A DNA stretch of 8,174 nt from Myxococcales bacterium (GTDB lineage Bacteria; Myxococcota; Polyangia; Polyangiales; Polyangiaceae), in assembly GCA_020430865.1 (NCBI GenBank), contig JAGQIY010001485.1:1-8174 (forward strand), written 5' to 3'. The notes under the pieces are model-generated. The model did not search any database. It was not told the origin of the DNA and saw nothing but the letters and a program-made list of their open reading frames with translations. Both the position numbers and the translations under genes were made by a program. Below, piece after piece: positions 1 to 5,156 of the stretch (position 1 is the first letter of the stretch; the number at the start of each line of letters is the position of its first letter).

Positions 1-259
1 AGAAGCCCGTGGGTACCTTCCGCACGGGCGTACAGCCCGCACCGGCCTCGCTCGGCTGCCACTGCGGCGTGTAACCATGGGCTCGCTTGGGTAGCCGTCC
101 TTCGTCGCGTTGCGTGGTCACCTTGGCAGGATCCGACGGCTGGTCGACACGAATCGTGGTGGGTTGTGCCGCCGGTCCCGAGTGGCAAGCGGTCGCGCCC
201 AACGCCACCAACACGCGAGCCAGCAACTGCGACCTGTTCATGCCTCGAGTATGCACCAT
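1..259 (-). CDS. Partial putative lipoprotein, 5' end only
   Basis: This open frame reads leftwards from an ATG at 241 (alternative in-frame ATG at 259) and leaves the window without a stop, so only about 80 residues are visible. The N-terminus at 241 begins MNRSQLLARVLVALGATACH: a short basic start, a hydrophobic core and a Cys at residue 19 that could be a lipid-anchor site, although the residues before it (A-T-A-C) are a weak lipobox. After the Cys the chain is polar and rich in Pro, Gln and Thr, as expected of an exported linker. Third codon positions are mostly G or C, supporting real coding. A weak GAGG lies just before the 241 ATG. No family is recognisable. It is divergent from the FHA gene across roughly 100 bp. 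The opposite strand is also open over this stretch, so the call is moderate. Confidence 0.55.
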   Translation of the reverse strand, partial: MVHTRGMNRSQLLARVLVALGATACHSGPAAQPTTIRVDQPSDPAKVTTQRDEGRLPKRAHGYTPQWQPSEAGAGCTPVRKVPTGF

Positions 260-296
260 CCGTGCGTATGCGTTCGGGCGGCCGCACCCCGATTTC

Positions 297-302
297 TTGA
301 CA
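297..302 (+). promoter_or_regulatory. Possible -35 element before the FHA gene
   Basis: A perfect TTGACA lies in the divergent spacer, 40 bp before the FHA-gene start. No convincing -10 hexamer is present at the expected 16-18 bp distance, so this is only a weak promoter candidate. Confidence 0.2.
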
Positions 303-341
303 CCCGAGCCGGCTTCTCGCAGCTTCACGGAGGGAGAGGGC

Positions 342-1154
342 ATGTTGGGAGGCGAGCAAAGCTACTGGCTGCTCAGCGGTGATCGAGAGATTGCCCTCGG
401 CGCGCACCCGACGATCGTGGGACGGGACATCAGCTGCGACTTCGTCGTCGAGGGCGATCCGTTGGTGTCCCGGCGGCACGCTTGTTTTTCGATCGCAGGC
501 GGCGTGCCGAGCGTGGAGGATCTGGGCAGCCGCAACGGCGTGTACGTCGACGGCGAGCGCATCGAAGCTCTGCGGGAACTCCGTGGGCGTGAGACGGTTC
601 AGGTCGGCGGCATGCAGCTGAGAATCGAAGTGAGGAACGCGGCGTGGTCCGCTGAAACCACTCGCCAATCTCCGACCCGCCGAGCTTCGGTGACCGCGGA
701 AACGCTCTCACGGGACGATGAGACGGGGCGCGCGAACGTCTTCACCTTGCTCGGTGGTGTGGCGGAGAAGGCGCTGAAGCTGGGCAACTCGACGGAAGCA
801 GTGCGGGTGCTCCGCCCCCCACTGGAGCTGGTGCTCGAAGAAGCCGGGCGGCGCGGTGAACTCGACTCCGAGACGCGAGACATGGCGCTGCAGTTCGCCT
901 GCCGGCTGGCGGACGCCACCGCGCGTGCCGAGTGGCTGGACTATGTCTTCAAGCTCCAGAACGCCCTCGGGGCTCCGCCTCCCGCGAGCTTCGTGGACGA
1001 GTTGTATCGCCTGGCACGCCGTGTCCGCATGACGGATCTCGAAACCCTGCGGCAACTCGTCGCGACCCTGGAGGCGCGCCGCTCACACTTCGGCGCGAGT
1101 GAAAAGTTCCTCGCGTCTCGCATGGAAGGCCTGATCCGGATCTTCCAGGGCTGA
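342..1154 (+). CDS. FHA-domain protein with helical C-terminal region
   Basis: This 270-residue protein has an N-terminal forkhead-associated domain at about residues 8-97. The phosphothreonine-binding signature is intact: G27-R28, S43-R-R-H46 and G62-S-R-N65-G, followed by the usual closing strand. FHA domains dock onto phosphothreonine peptides, so the protein probably takes part in Ser/Thr-kinase signalling. Residues 130-270 are rich in Leu, Ala, Arg and Glu and look fully helical; I recognise no family there. There is no signal peptide or membrane segment, so it should be cytoplasmic. The frame is open further upstream to 87, but the ATG at 342 is preferred: a strong purine-rich ribosome site, GGAGGGAGAGGG at 329-340, precedes it, the FHA fold starts directly after it, and the extra stretch overlaps the divergent lipoprotein-like gene. 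The small 1183 gene follows after 28 nt, probably in the same transcript. Confidence 0.85.
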   Translation: MLGGEQSYWLLSGDREIALGAHPTIVGRDISCDFVVEGDPLVSRRHACFSIAGGVPSVEDLGSRNGVYVDGERIEALRELRGRETVQVGGMQLRIEVRNAAWSAETTRQSPTRRASVTAETLSRDDETGRANVFTLLGGVAEKALKLGNSTEAVRVLRPPLELVLEEAGRRGELDSETRDMALQFACRLADATARAEWLDYVFKLQNALGAPPPASFVDELYRLARRVRMTDLETLRQLVATLEARRSHFGASEKFLASRMEGLIRIFQG

Positions 1155-1160
1155 GGCTGC

Positions 1161-1171
1161 TGGTTGAACCA
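1161..1171. promoter_or_regulatory. Putative FadR/GntR-type operator, third copy
   Basis: TGGTTGAACCA here is an exact copy of the first operator arm at 4959-4969. It is an odd-centred palindrome of the TGGTNNNACCA type. It lies in the 28-nt gap between the FHA gene and the small gene beginning at 1183. The flanking bases do not resemble those at 4959, and there is only one box, so function is inferred from identity alone. Confidence 0.35.
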
Positions 1172-1182
1172 CGCGCAGGAAG

Positions 1183-1554
1183 ATGCGATACCGCATGGGC
1201 ATGAGCCAGGGAGCCGAGATCACACCGCCTCGCATCAGCGTGCAGGGTCTGCGACGCTCGGGCACTCGCGAGCTACGTGGCGAGCCCAGCGGCTTCGAAC
1301 ATGAGTTGGTGGAGCCTCGCGATACCGTGCCCGACGGACTGGAGCCGTTCGAGGCGCTGGATGAGTGGGAGCGAGCTGGAGACACCATCCCTGCGCCGAT
1401 GTCCGCGAGCCCCGAGACTCAGCCAGGGCCGAGCGTGCCGAAGGCCCCGGCGGTCCCCAGCTTCAGCGACCTGAACCAGGAGCTGGCAGCCACCTCCACG
1501 GGTCAACGCGTTCTGGGCAACGTGCTGCCCACGCAGCCTCGCGGAAAAGGCTGA
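1183..1554 (+). CDS. Small proline-rich hypothetical protein
   Basis: This protein of up to 123 residues is of unknown family. It is acidic to neutral, Pro/Glu-rich and without hydrophobic segments, so it should be soluble and probably largely disordered, especially around residues 65-95 where Pro, Ala and Ser dominate. A slightly more ordered-looking tail holds a SFSDLNQELAATS-like stretch. G or C fills most third codon positions, which argues for real coding. The start is uncertain: AGGAAG at 1177-1182 abuts the ATG at 1183, while ATGs at 1195 and 1201 lie at 12 and 18 nt from it and would give 119 or 117 residues. It follows the FHA gene by 28 nt and is probably co-transcribed, so it could be a partner of that protein, but nothing shows this directly. 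A TGGTTGAACCA box precedes it. Confidence 0.6.
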   Translation: MRYRMGMSQGAEITPPRISVQGLRRSGTRELRGEPSGFEHELVEPRDTVPDGLEPFEALDEWERAGDTIPAPMSASPETQPGPSVPKAPAVPSFSDLNQELAATSTGQRVLGNVLPTQPRGKG

Positions 1555-1588
1555 GACTGGCGCCCATGCGGCCGGACTGAATCGGCCC

Positions 1589-1616
1589 GGGCCCGCTTCC
1601 CCAAGGAAGTGGGCCT
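1589..1616. terminator. Hairpin between convergent genes
   Basis: GGCCCGCTTCC (1590-1600) pairs with GGAAGTGGGCC (1605-1615) around a CCAA loop, with one G-U pair; a further G-U pair at 1589/1616 extends it. It lies between the stop at 1554 and the stop of the convergent minus-strand gene at 1642, a good place for a shared terminator. The T-tract is poor on both strands, so it may need help from Rho. Confidence 0.55.
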
Positions 1617-1641
1617 CGGCGTTTCAGCCAGAGTCGCTGGG

Positions 1642-2676
1642 CTACTCGACCAAGGAGCAGGAGTCCGGCCATCCGGCGAGATCCAAGGTCGAGGGCTGAC
1701 CGACCTCGTGCGCCTTGAAGAACTGCAAGACGAGTGCAGTGTTCACCTGCGGGTGCGGCTGGTGACCGTTGGAGTGCACGCAGTCGAGCACTTCGCGACC
1801 GTTGCCGCGCAAGAAGGGAGCTGCGAACCCGGCGGACTTCTCGAAGTCGATGATCTGCGTTCCAGCCGTGCCGAACACGTCGCTGGCACCGCCGTGGCTG
1901 AGCAGCACCGCACCGCCATCCGCGGCGTTCAGGGCGTTCCACTGCAGATTCACGGGGAGCCCGAGCAGGTTCACCCCGTCGACCTCGTCCTGATCATTGA
2001 ACCAGGCGCCGCTGAACGCGACCACCGCCGGGATGTGCTGCGGGTAGCGACTGTGCATCATGTTCGCGGTCAGCGCCCCGGCGCTGAAACCCACCTGGTA
2101 GATGCGCCCCAGGTTCAGATCGAAGTCCTCGTCGAGACAGCCAACGACCTCCTCGAACAGGGCGCCCTCGATGTTGGCGTCCCCTGGCGCGCTCTCGAAT
2201 AGATCCCAGTCGAGGCCCCTGGGCTCGGCAAACGGCGTCAGGCCGATGTCGTCAGGGGTGATCACGATCAACGGGAAGTCCGGGTCCGCGTCGGGGTCCG
2301 GGGCGAAGAACCTCTGCATGTTCTCCGCGGTGTCCCCGTACCCATGCCAGTTGAAGACAATGGAGACCGGGACCGTTGGGTCCTTGGGTAGTGCCGCATG
2401 GAAACGCCTGGCCTCCCCCCCGACCATGAAGCCCTCGTTCCAGCCTTCGACGACGCTGCCCGCATCGCAGCTGAACGCGGTCTGACCTCCACCGCCGCTC
2501 CCGCCGCCTCCGCTGCCTCCAACCGTGTCGCCGCCGGTGCCGCCGGCGGTCGTGCCTCCGCTGCCACCACTGGCCGCGCTGCCGCCGCTGCCGCCGTTGC
2601 CGGAGCTGCCTCCGTCATCCGATCCACAGCCGACGAGGGCGCCGCTCACCACCAAGCCAATCAGGAATGCTCGCAT
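1642..2676 (-). CDS. Secreted lipoprotein esterase, PHB depolymerase/feruloyl esterase type
   Basis: This 344-residue alpha/beta hydrolase resembles the PHB depolymerase/CE1 esterases. It starts with a lipoprotein signal: MR, a hydrophobic core, then L14-V-G-C17. Residues 18-64 form a low-complexity Gly/Ser/Thr linker, which places the enzyme on a flexible tether; with Gly, not Asp, after the Cys, outer-membrane or surface location is likely. The catalytic domain (about 68-330) shows an oxyanion-type H111-G, the nucleophile elbow G196-F-S198-A-G200, a probable acid D266 in HGGASD, and a probable catalytic H305 in NGHQPHP. The likely reaction is hydrolysis of ester bonds in a polymer or carbohydrate ester; the substrate cannot be told from sequence. 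The ATG at 2676 is chosen over an upstream TTG at 2712 because it puts the signal peptide at the N-terminus. No clear ribosome site precedes it. It is divergent from the AcpH-like gene. Confidence 0.85.
   Translation of the reverse strand: MRAFLIGLVVSGALVGCGSDDGGSSGNGGSGGSAASGGSGGTTAGGTGGDTVGGSGGGGSGGGGQTAFSCDAGSVVEGWNEGFMVGGEARRFHAALPKDPTVPVSIVFNWHGYGDTAENMQRFFAPDPDADPDFPLIVITPDDIGLTPFAEPRGLDWDLFESAPGDANIEGALFEEVVGCLDEDFDLNLGRIYQVGFSAGALTANMMHSRYPQHIPAVVAFSGAWFNDQDEVDGVNLLGLPVNLQWNALNAADGGAVLLSHGGASDVFGTAGTQIIDFEKSAGFAAPFLRGNGREVLDCVHSNGHQPHPQVNTALVLQFFKAHEVGQPSTLDLAGWPDSCSLVE
2470..2625 (-). repeat. Low-complexity Gly/Ser/Thr linker coding repeat
   Basis: On the plus strand this stretch is a run of imperfect gcc/tcc/ccg-type triplet repeats. 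It encodes residues about 18-69 of the esterase lipoprotein, almost all Gly, Ser, Thr and Ala. Such linkers behind the anchor cysteine are common in myxobacterial lipoproteins, and the repeat structure makes the length prone to change by slippage. Confidence 0.7.
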
Positions 2677-2730
2677 GTCGGATTGCTTAGCCGTGACGCC
2701 TCGGACGACCAAGGCAACAAACGCATACTG

Positions 2731-2747
2731 CTGGAATCGACTTCCAG
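2731..2747. promoter_or_regulatory. Palindrome in divergent promoter region
   Basis: CTGGAA and TTCCAG form perfect 6-bp arms around a TCGAC spacer. It lies in the 177-bp spacer between the divergent esterase and AcpH-like genes, 55 bp from the former start and about 106 bp from the latter, where a transcription factor could control either. No regulator is identified. Confidence 0.35.
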
Positions 2748-2841
2748 GTAGGCGCTCCCGGTCAAGGCCTGGGCCCCGAGGCTTGCAGACACACCGCAGC
2801 TATCCGCGGAGGATGCTCTGGGACCTCGCCCACGCGAGCCC

Positions 2842-2847
2842 TATAAC
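2842..2847 (+). promoter_or_regulatory. Possible -10 element immediately before a GTG start
   Basis: TATAAC (5 of 6 to consensus) ends 6 bp before the GTG at 2854. If used, transcription would begin at or next to the start codon, giving a leaderless mRNA. This fits the absence of any ribosome-binding sequence there. The -35 region near 2819 is poor. Confidence 0.3.
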
Positions 2848-2853
2848 CCTCAC

Positions 2854-3513
2854 GTGAACTTCTTCGGTCACCTGGCGGTCGCGACCTGGTACTCGCGAGA
2901 CGCCGCCCATCACCTGGGAGCCATGCTGCCCGATCTCGCCACCATGCTGGGGGCGCCGGCTCCGATGGCCGAGCTTGGGAGGGTGGCTGAGGGGATCGAG
3001 CTCCACCACCGCACCGACGCCGTGTTTCACGCGTGCGGACCTTTCCGGGAACTCAACTCCAAGGCCTTCGCCGAGCTCGAGTCCCGGGGCCTTCCGCGGG
3101 GAGCGGCGCGGGCCGTCGCGCACATTGGTACGGAGATCTTGCTGGATGGCGTGCTCGCCGAGCAGGCACGAACCCGAGCGGCTTTCCGGCGTGCGCTGAC
3201 GTTCGGCGCGATGAACGAGACAGCCCTGGCTCTGAGGTGGCGGACTCCGCCTGAACCGGGGCGTCTAGCAGCACTGTGTCGCGTGATCGCGGAGCGAGAC
3301 ATCCAGCGAGACAGTCAGCTCCCCGAACGAGTGGCGTACCGCCTGGATCGCATCCTCGGACACCGCCCTCGCCTGCGCATCCCGCCCGAGCAGCTCCCGC
3401 TGGTCGAGGGCTGGGCGCGCGAAGCAGACGCTGGCGTTCGGGACCACGCGGATGGGCTGCTGCGCGAGGTCGCACGCGGGCTGGAGGAGATCCGCCTCGA
3501 ACAGGCGACATAA
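2854..3513 (+). CDS. AcpH-like (DUF479) phosphodiesterase family protein
   Basis: This 219-residue protein resembles E. coli acyl carrier protein phosphodiesterase AcpH (about 193 aa), which removes the 4'-phosphopantetheine arm from ACP. Shared landmarks are the N-terminal MNFFGHLAVA (AcpH begins MNFLAHLHLA), L21-G-A-M-L-P-D27 as in the GNLLADF segment, G47-I-E-L-H51-H-R53-T-D55 as in AcpH's GIHMHRRID, an Asp/His-containing helix around 90-100, and H170-R-P-R-L174 near the C-terminus as in RRPRL. The conserved His and Asp residues are the likely metal-binding and catalytic set. The GTG at 2854 is fixed by the match at residue 1, although no Shine-Dalgarno is present. There is no signal or membrane segment, so it is cytoplasmic. 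The dioxygenase starts 16 nt downstream, so the two are probably one operon. The true substrate is unproven, as many family members are not tested. Confidence 0.7.
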   Translation: MNFFGHLAVATWYSRDAAHHLGAMLPDLATMLGAPAPMAELGRVAEGIELHHRTDAVFHACGPFRELNSKAFAELESRGLPRGAARAVAHIGTEILLDGVLAEQARTRAAFRRALTFGAMNETALALRWRTPPEPGRLAALCRVIAERDIQRDSQLPERVAYRLDRILGHRPRLRIPPEQLPLVEGWAREADAGVRDHADGLLREVARGLEEIRLEQAT

Positions 3514-3529
3514 TGCAGGAGCCTGCACC

Positions 3530-4678
3530 ATGAACTGCAGCATTGAGCGGAACCGCAGCTGCCGTTACCGTCCTGGTCAGATGGCGACCAACACCTACTG
3601 GGACTACCTCAAGCTCGATCGACTGCTCAGCCTCCAGGGCGGCATCGAAGGCGATGAAGCCGCCCTGATGCCGGACGAGCTGCACTTCATCATCGTGCAT
3701 CAGGCCTTCGAGCTCTGGTTCAAGCTGAGCCTGCGGGAGCTGCGGCTCGCCCGAGATCACCTCGCGGAACCGCGTGTCCCCGAGGAAAAGATACCCTACG
3801 TCGTCCACCACCTGCGACGGGTCACGACCATACTCGAGCTGGCCGTCGACCAGTTCAAGGTCATGGAGACCCTCACCCCCCAGGACTTCCTGGCCTTCCG
3901 CGACAAGCTGATCCCCGCGAGCGGTTTCCAGAGCTTTCAGATGCGAGAGCTGGAGATCCTGCTTGGACTGAGAGACGAGGCTCGCCTCGACTACGGCGGA
4001 ACGGACCCGCTGGAGCACTTGAAGAGCCTCGCCGTCGATTCCCCTGGAGGCAAGCTAGCGTGGCAACGCATCAGCGATGCTCGCGCCGAGACCTCTCTGA
4101 AATCCGCGCTGGAGGAATGGCTCTACCGCACACCGGTCCAGGGTTCGAGCCCCGACGACCCGAGCGACGACGGGGCCGTGAATGATTTCCTCGAGGATTA
4201 CTTCCGCGCGATGCAAGAGCTGAACGTCAGCAAGAAGCAGCGGATGCTGGCGGCGCTGGGAAAGATCACCGACGGCATCGAGCGACAGTTCGCCGACGGC
4301 GAGGCCTACGCGCGGCGCTTCCTGTTCGCCGAAGACGTTCCCGAAGCTGCACGCGCGCGGGCCAAGCGGGTACGCGCTGGTGTGCTGTTCGTGGAGTCCT
4401 ACCGAGAGCTGCCGCTGCTGGCATGGCCACGCTTGCTCCTGGACACCGTGGTGGAGGCGGAGGAGCAGCTGGTGATCTGGCGCTCGCGCCACGCACGCAT
4501 GGTCGAGCGCATCATCGGTAGGCGCATCGGCACTGGCGGCTCGAGCGGCGTCGACTACCTGGATCGCACCGCTCGCTATCGCATCTTCACCGACCTGTGG
4601 GCGGTTCGCACCATCTTGCTGCCCAAGGACGCACTGCCCGAGCTGCGTCAACCGGAAGCCTACGGCTTCGCGCGCTGA
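3530..4678 (+). CDS. kynA: Tryptophan 2,3-dioxygenase, long animal-type form
   Basis: This haem enzyme of 382 residues oxidises L-tryptophan to N-formylkynurenine, the first step of the kynurenine pathway. Conserved features include T22-Y-W-D-Y26-L-K-L-D, the distal-pocket F53-I-I-V-H57 (Xanthomonas F51/H55), R124 and S131 in FRDKLIPASGFQ (R117/S124), haem-ligand H321 in RHARMVERIIG (H240) and T335 in GTGGSSG (T254). The Xanthomonas Y113 position is Phe120, as in the human enzyme. H57 to H321 spans 264 residues, near the human 252 and far above the Xanthomonas 185, so it belongs to the long form. AGGAG at 3517-3521 lies 8 nt before the ATG at 3530. The ATG at 3581 (residue 18) would also retain the whole known fold and drop an odd Arg/Cys-containing N-terminus. 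No other kynurenine-pathway gene is in the window. Confidence 0.93.
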   Translation: MNCSIERNRSCRYRPGQMATNTYWDYLKLDRLLSLQGGIEGDEAALMPDELHFIIVHQAFELWFKLSLRELRLARDHLAEPRVPEEKIPYVVHHLRRVTTILELAVDQFKVMETLTPQDFLAFRDKLIPASGFQSFQMRELEILLGLRDEARLDYGGTDPLEHLKSLAVDSPGGKLAWQRISDARAETSLKSALEEWLYRTPVQGSSPDDPSDDGAVNDFLEDYFRAMQELNVSKKQRMLAALGKITDGIERQFADGEAYARRFLFAEDVPEAARARAKRVRAGVLFVESYRELPLLAWPRLLLDTVVEAEEQLVIWRSRHARMVERIIGRRIGTGGSSGVDYLDRTARYRIFTDLWAVRTILLPKDALPELRQPEAYGFAR

Positions 4679-4949
4679 GCACGACCGCCGAGCAATTTCC
4701 TCCCGGAACCATCGACGCTGGCCCTGGTCCCACGGGGTTTGGGGGTGAGGTGCGCCTGGCTCCCCCGCATCCGCCGTCGTCGGAGCGGACGCGCTGCGGG
4801 CCTTGCGCTGCGTGGGATCCACCCGTGGCAAACGCATCCCGGGCTTGAGCCATCGAGGTAGCGTTGACTTTTCGCGCCTAGACCTCGCATTGATTTCAAA
4901 TACTTGGGCACCGGTCCACCAGGCGTATGCGTATTTTGATTCACACCGC

Positions 4950-4977
4950 TTGATCTCGTGGTTGAACCAGTCATACT
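4950..4977 (+). promoter_or_regulatory. Candidate operon promoter overlapping the operators
   Basis: TTGATC at 4950-4955 (4 of 6 to the -35 consensus) is followed after 16 bp by CATACT at 4972-4977 (4 of 6 to the -10 consensus). Both operator boxes overlap or directly follow these elements, so bound regulator would block RNA polymerase. The hexamers are individually weak. TTGACT at 4864-4869 is an alternative -35 without a good -10. Confidence 0.35.
4959..4969. promoter_or_regulatory. FadR/PdhR-type operator box 1
   Basis: TGGTTGAACCA matches the TGGTNNNACCA core seen in FadR and PdhR/LldR operators of the GntR family (the E. coli fadB site has TGGTACGACCA). With box 2 it builds a larger inverted repeat: TGGTTGAACCAG (4959-4970), spacer TCATA, CTGGTTCAACCA (4976-4987), all 12 arm bases complementary. 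It lies upstream of the FadR-like gene that probably encodes its binder. Confidence 0.7.
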
Positions 4978-4987
4978 GGTTCAACCA
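4977..4987. promoter_or_regulatory. FadR/PdhR-type operator box 2
   Basis: TGGTTCAACCA is the reverse complement of box 1, centred 18 bp downstream. Two such boxes suggest cooperative binding of two regulator dimers. The alternative reading, a transcribed hairpin with a 5-nt loop, is possible but there is no T-tract behind it. Confidence 0.7.
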
Positions 4988-4998
4988 ATCGCGATTGG
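4985..4998. promoter_or_regulatory. 14-bp perfect palindrome next to operators
   Basis: CCAATCGCGATTGG is fully self-complementary and shares its first three bases with the end of box 2. It could extend the same regulator's footprint or be the site of a second regulator. It differs from the TGGTNNNACCA pattern. Confidence 0.45.
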
Positions 4999-5056
4999 TG
5001 CCAGCTCCTCCCTGAATCATGAGCGCTCTCGTCCTGACCCCCTGCCCCGCTTCGCA

Positions 5057-5138
5057 GGCGCCGCCCGCCGGCGCCCGAGCCTGGCGCCAGCCTGGCCAGG
5101 ACACAGGCGAGCCGAACCGCGGGTCATTCGTGGCGGTT
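5057..5138 (+). repeat. Cluster of GC palindromes in the operon leader
   Basis: The probable 5' leader contains GGCGCC at 5057-5062 and again at 5070-5075 (a 6-bp stem with a 7-nt loop), the perfect 10-bp palindromes CTGGCGCCAG (5081-5090) and CCTGGCCAGG (5091-5100) back to back, and AACCGC (5115-5120) pairing with GCGGTT (5133-5138) just before more T residues. Structure in the leader RNA is likely. The last hairpin resembles a weak terminator, so attenuation is conceivable but unsupported otherwise. Confidence 0.3.
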
Positions 5139-5156
5139 TTGCCTAGAGTCGTCGCC

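Larger units (their letters stand above)
4679..5156. other. 478-nt gene-free regulatory region
   Basis: No credible coding region lies between the dioxygenase stop and the regulator start. Bases 4679-4860 are ordinary GC-rich sequence in which I see no clear terminator or gene. Bases about 4885-4955 are markedly AT-richer than the surroundings, typical of a promoter region here. The operators follow at 4959-4998. The remaining stretch to 5156 would be an mRNA leader of about 150 nt or more, with several GC palindromes. Confidence 0.6.

Noticed and set aside
87..341. Upstream extension of the FHA protein to a start at 87
   Set aside because: The ATG at 342 has a strong ribosome site and the FHA fold begins there; the extra residues look non-coding and overlap the better minus-strand lipoprotein-like frame.
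1609..2202. 197-residue plus-strand open frame
   Set aside because: It is antisense to the esterase catalytic domain, whose motifs are unmistakable.
3053..4018. 321-residue open frame on the minus strand
   Set aside because: It lies antisense across both the AcpH-like and dioxygenase genes, with a composition typical of a shadow frame.
4679..4860. Search for a terminator or small gene after the dioxygenase
   Set aside because: Short GC-rich complementary pieces exist, but none gives a convincing stem with a T-run, and no reading frame is supported by a ribosome site or protein-like composition.
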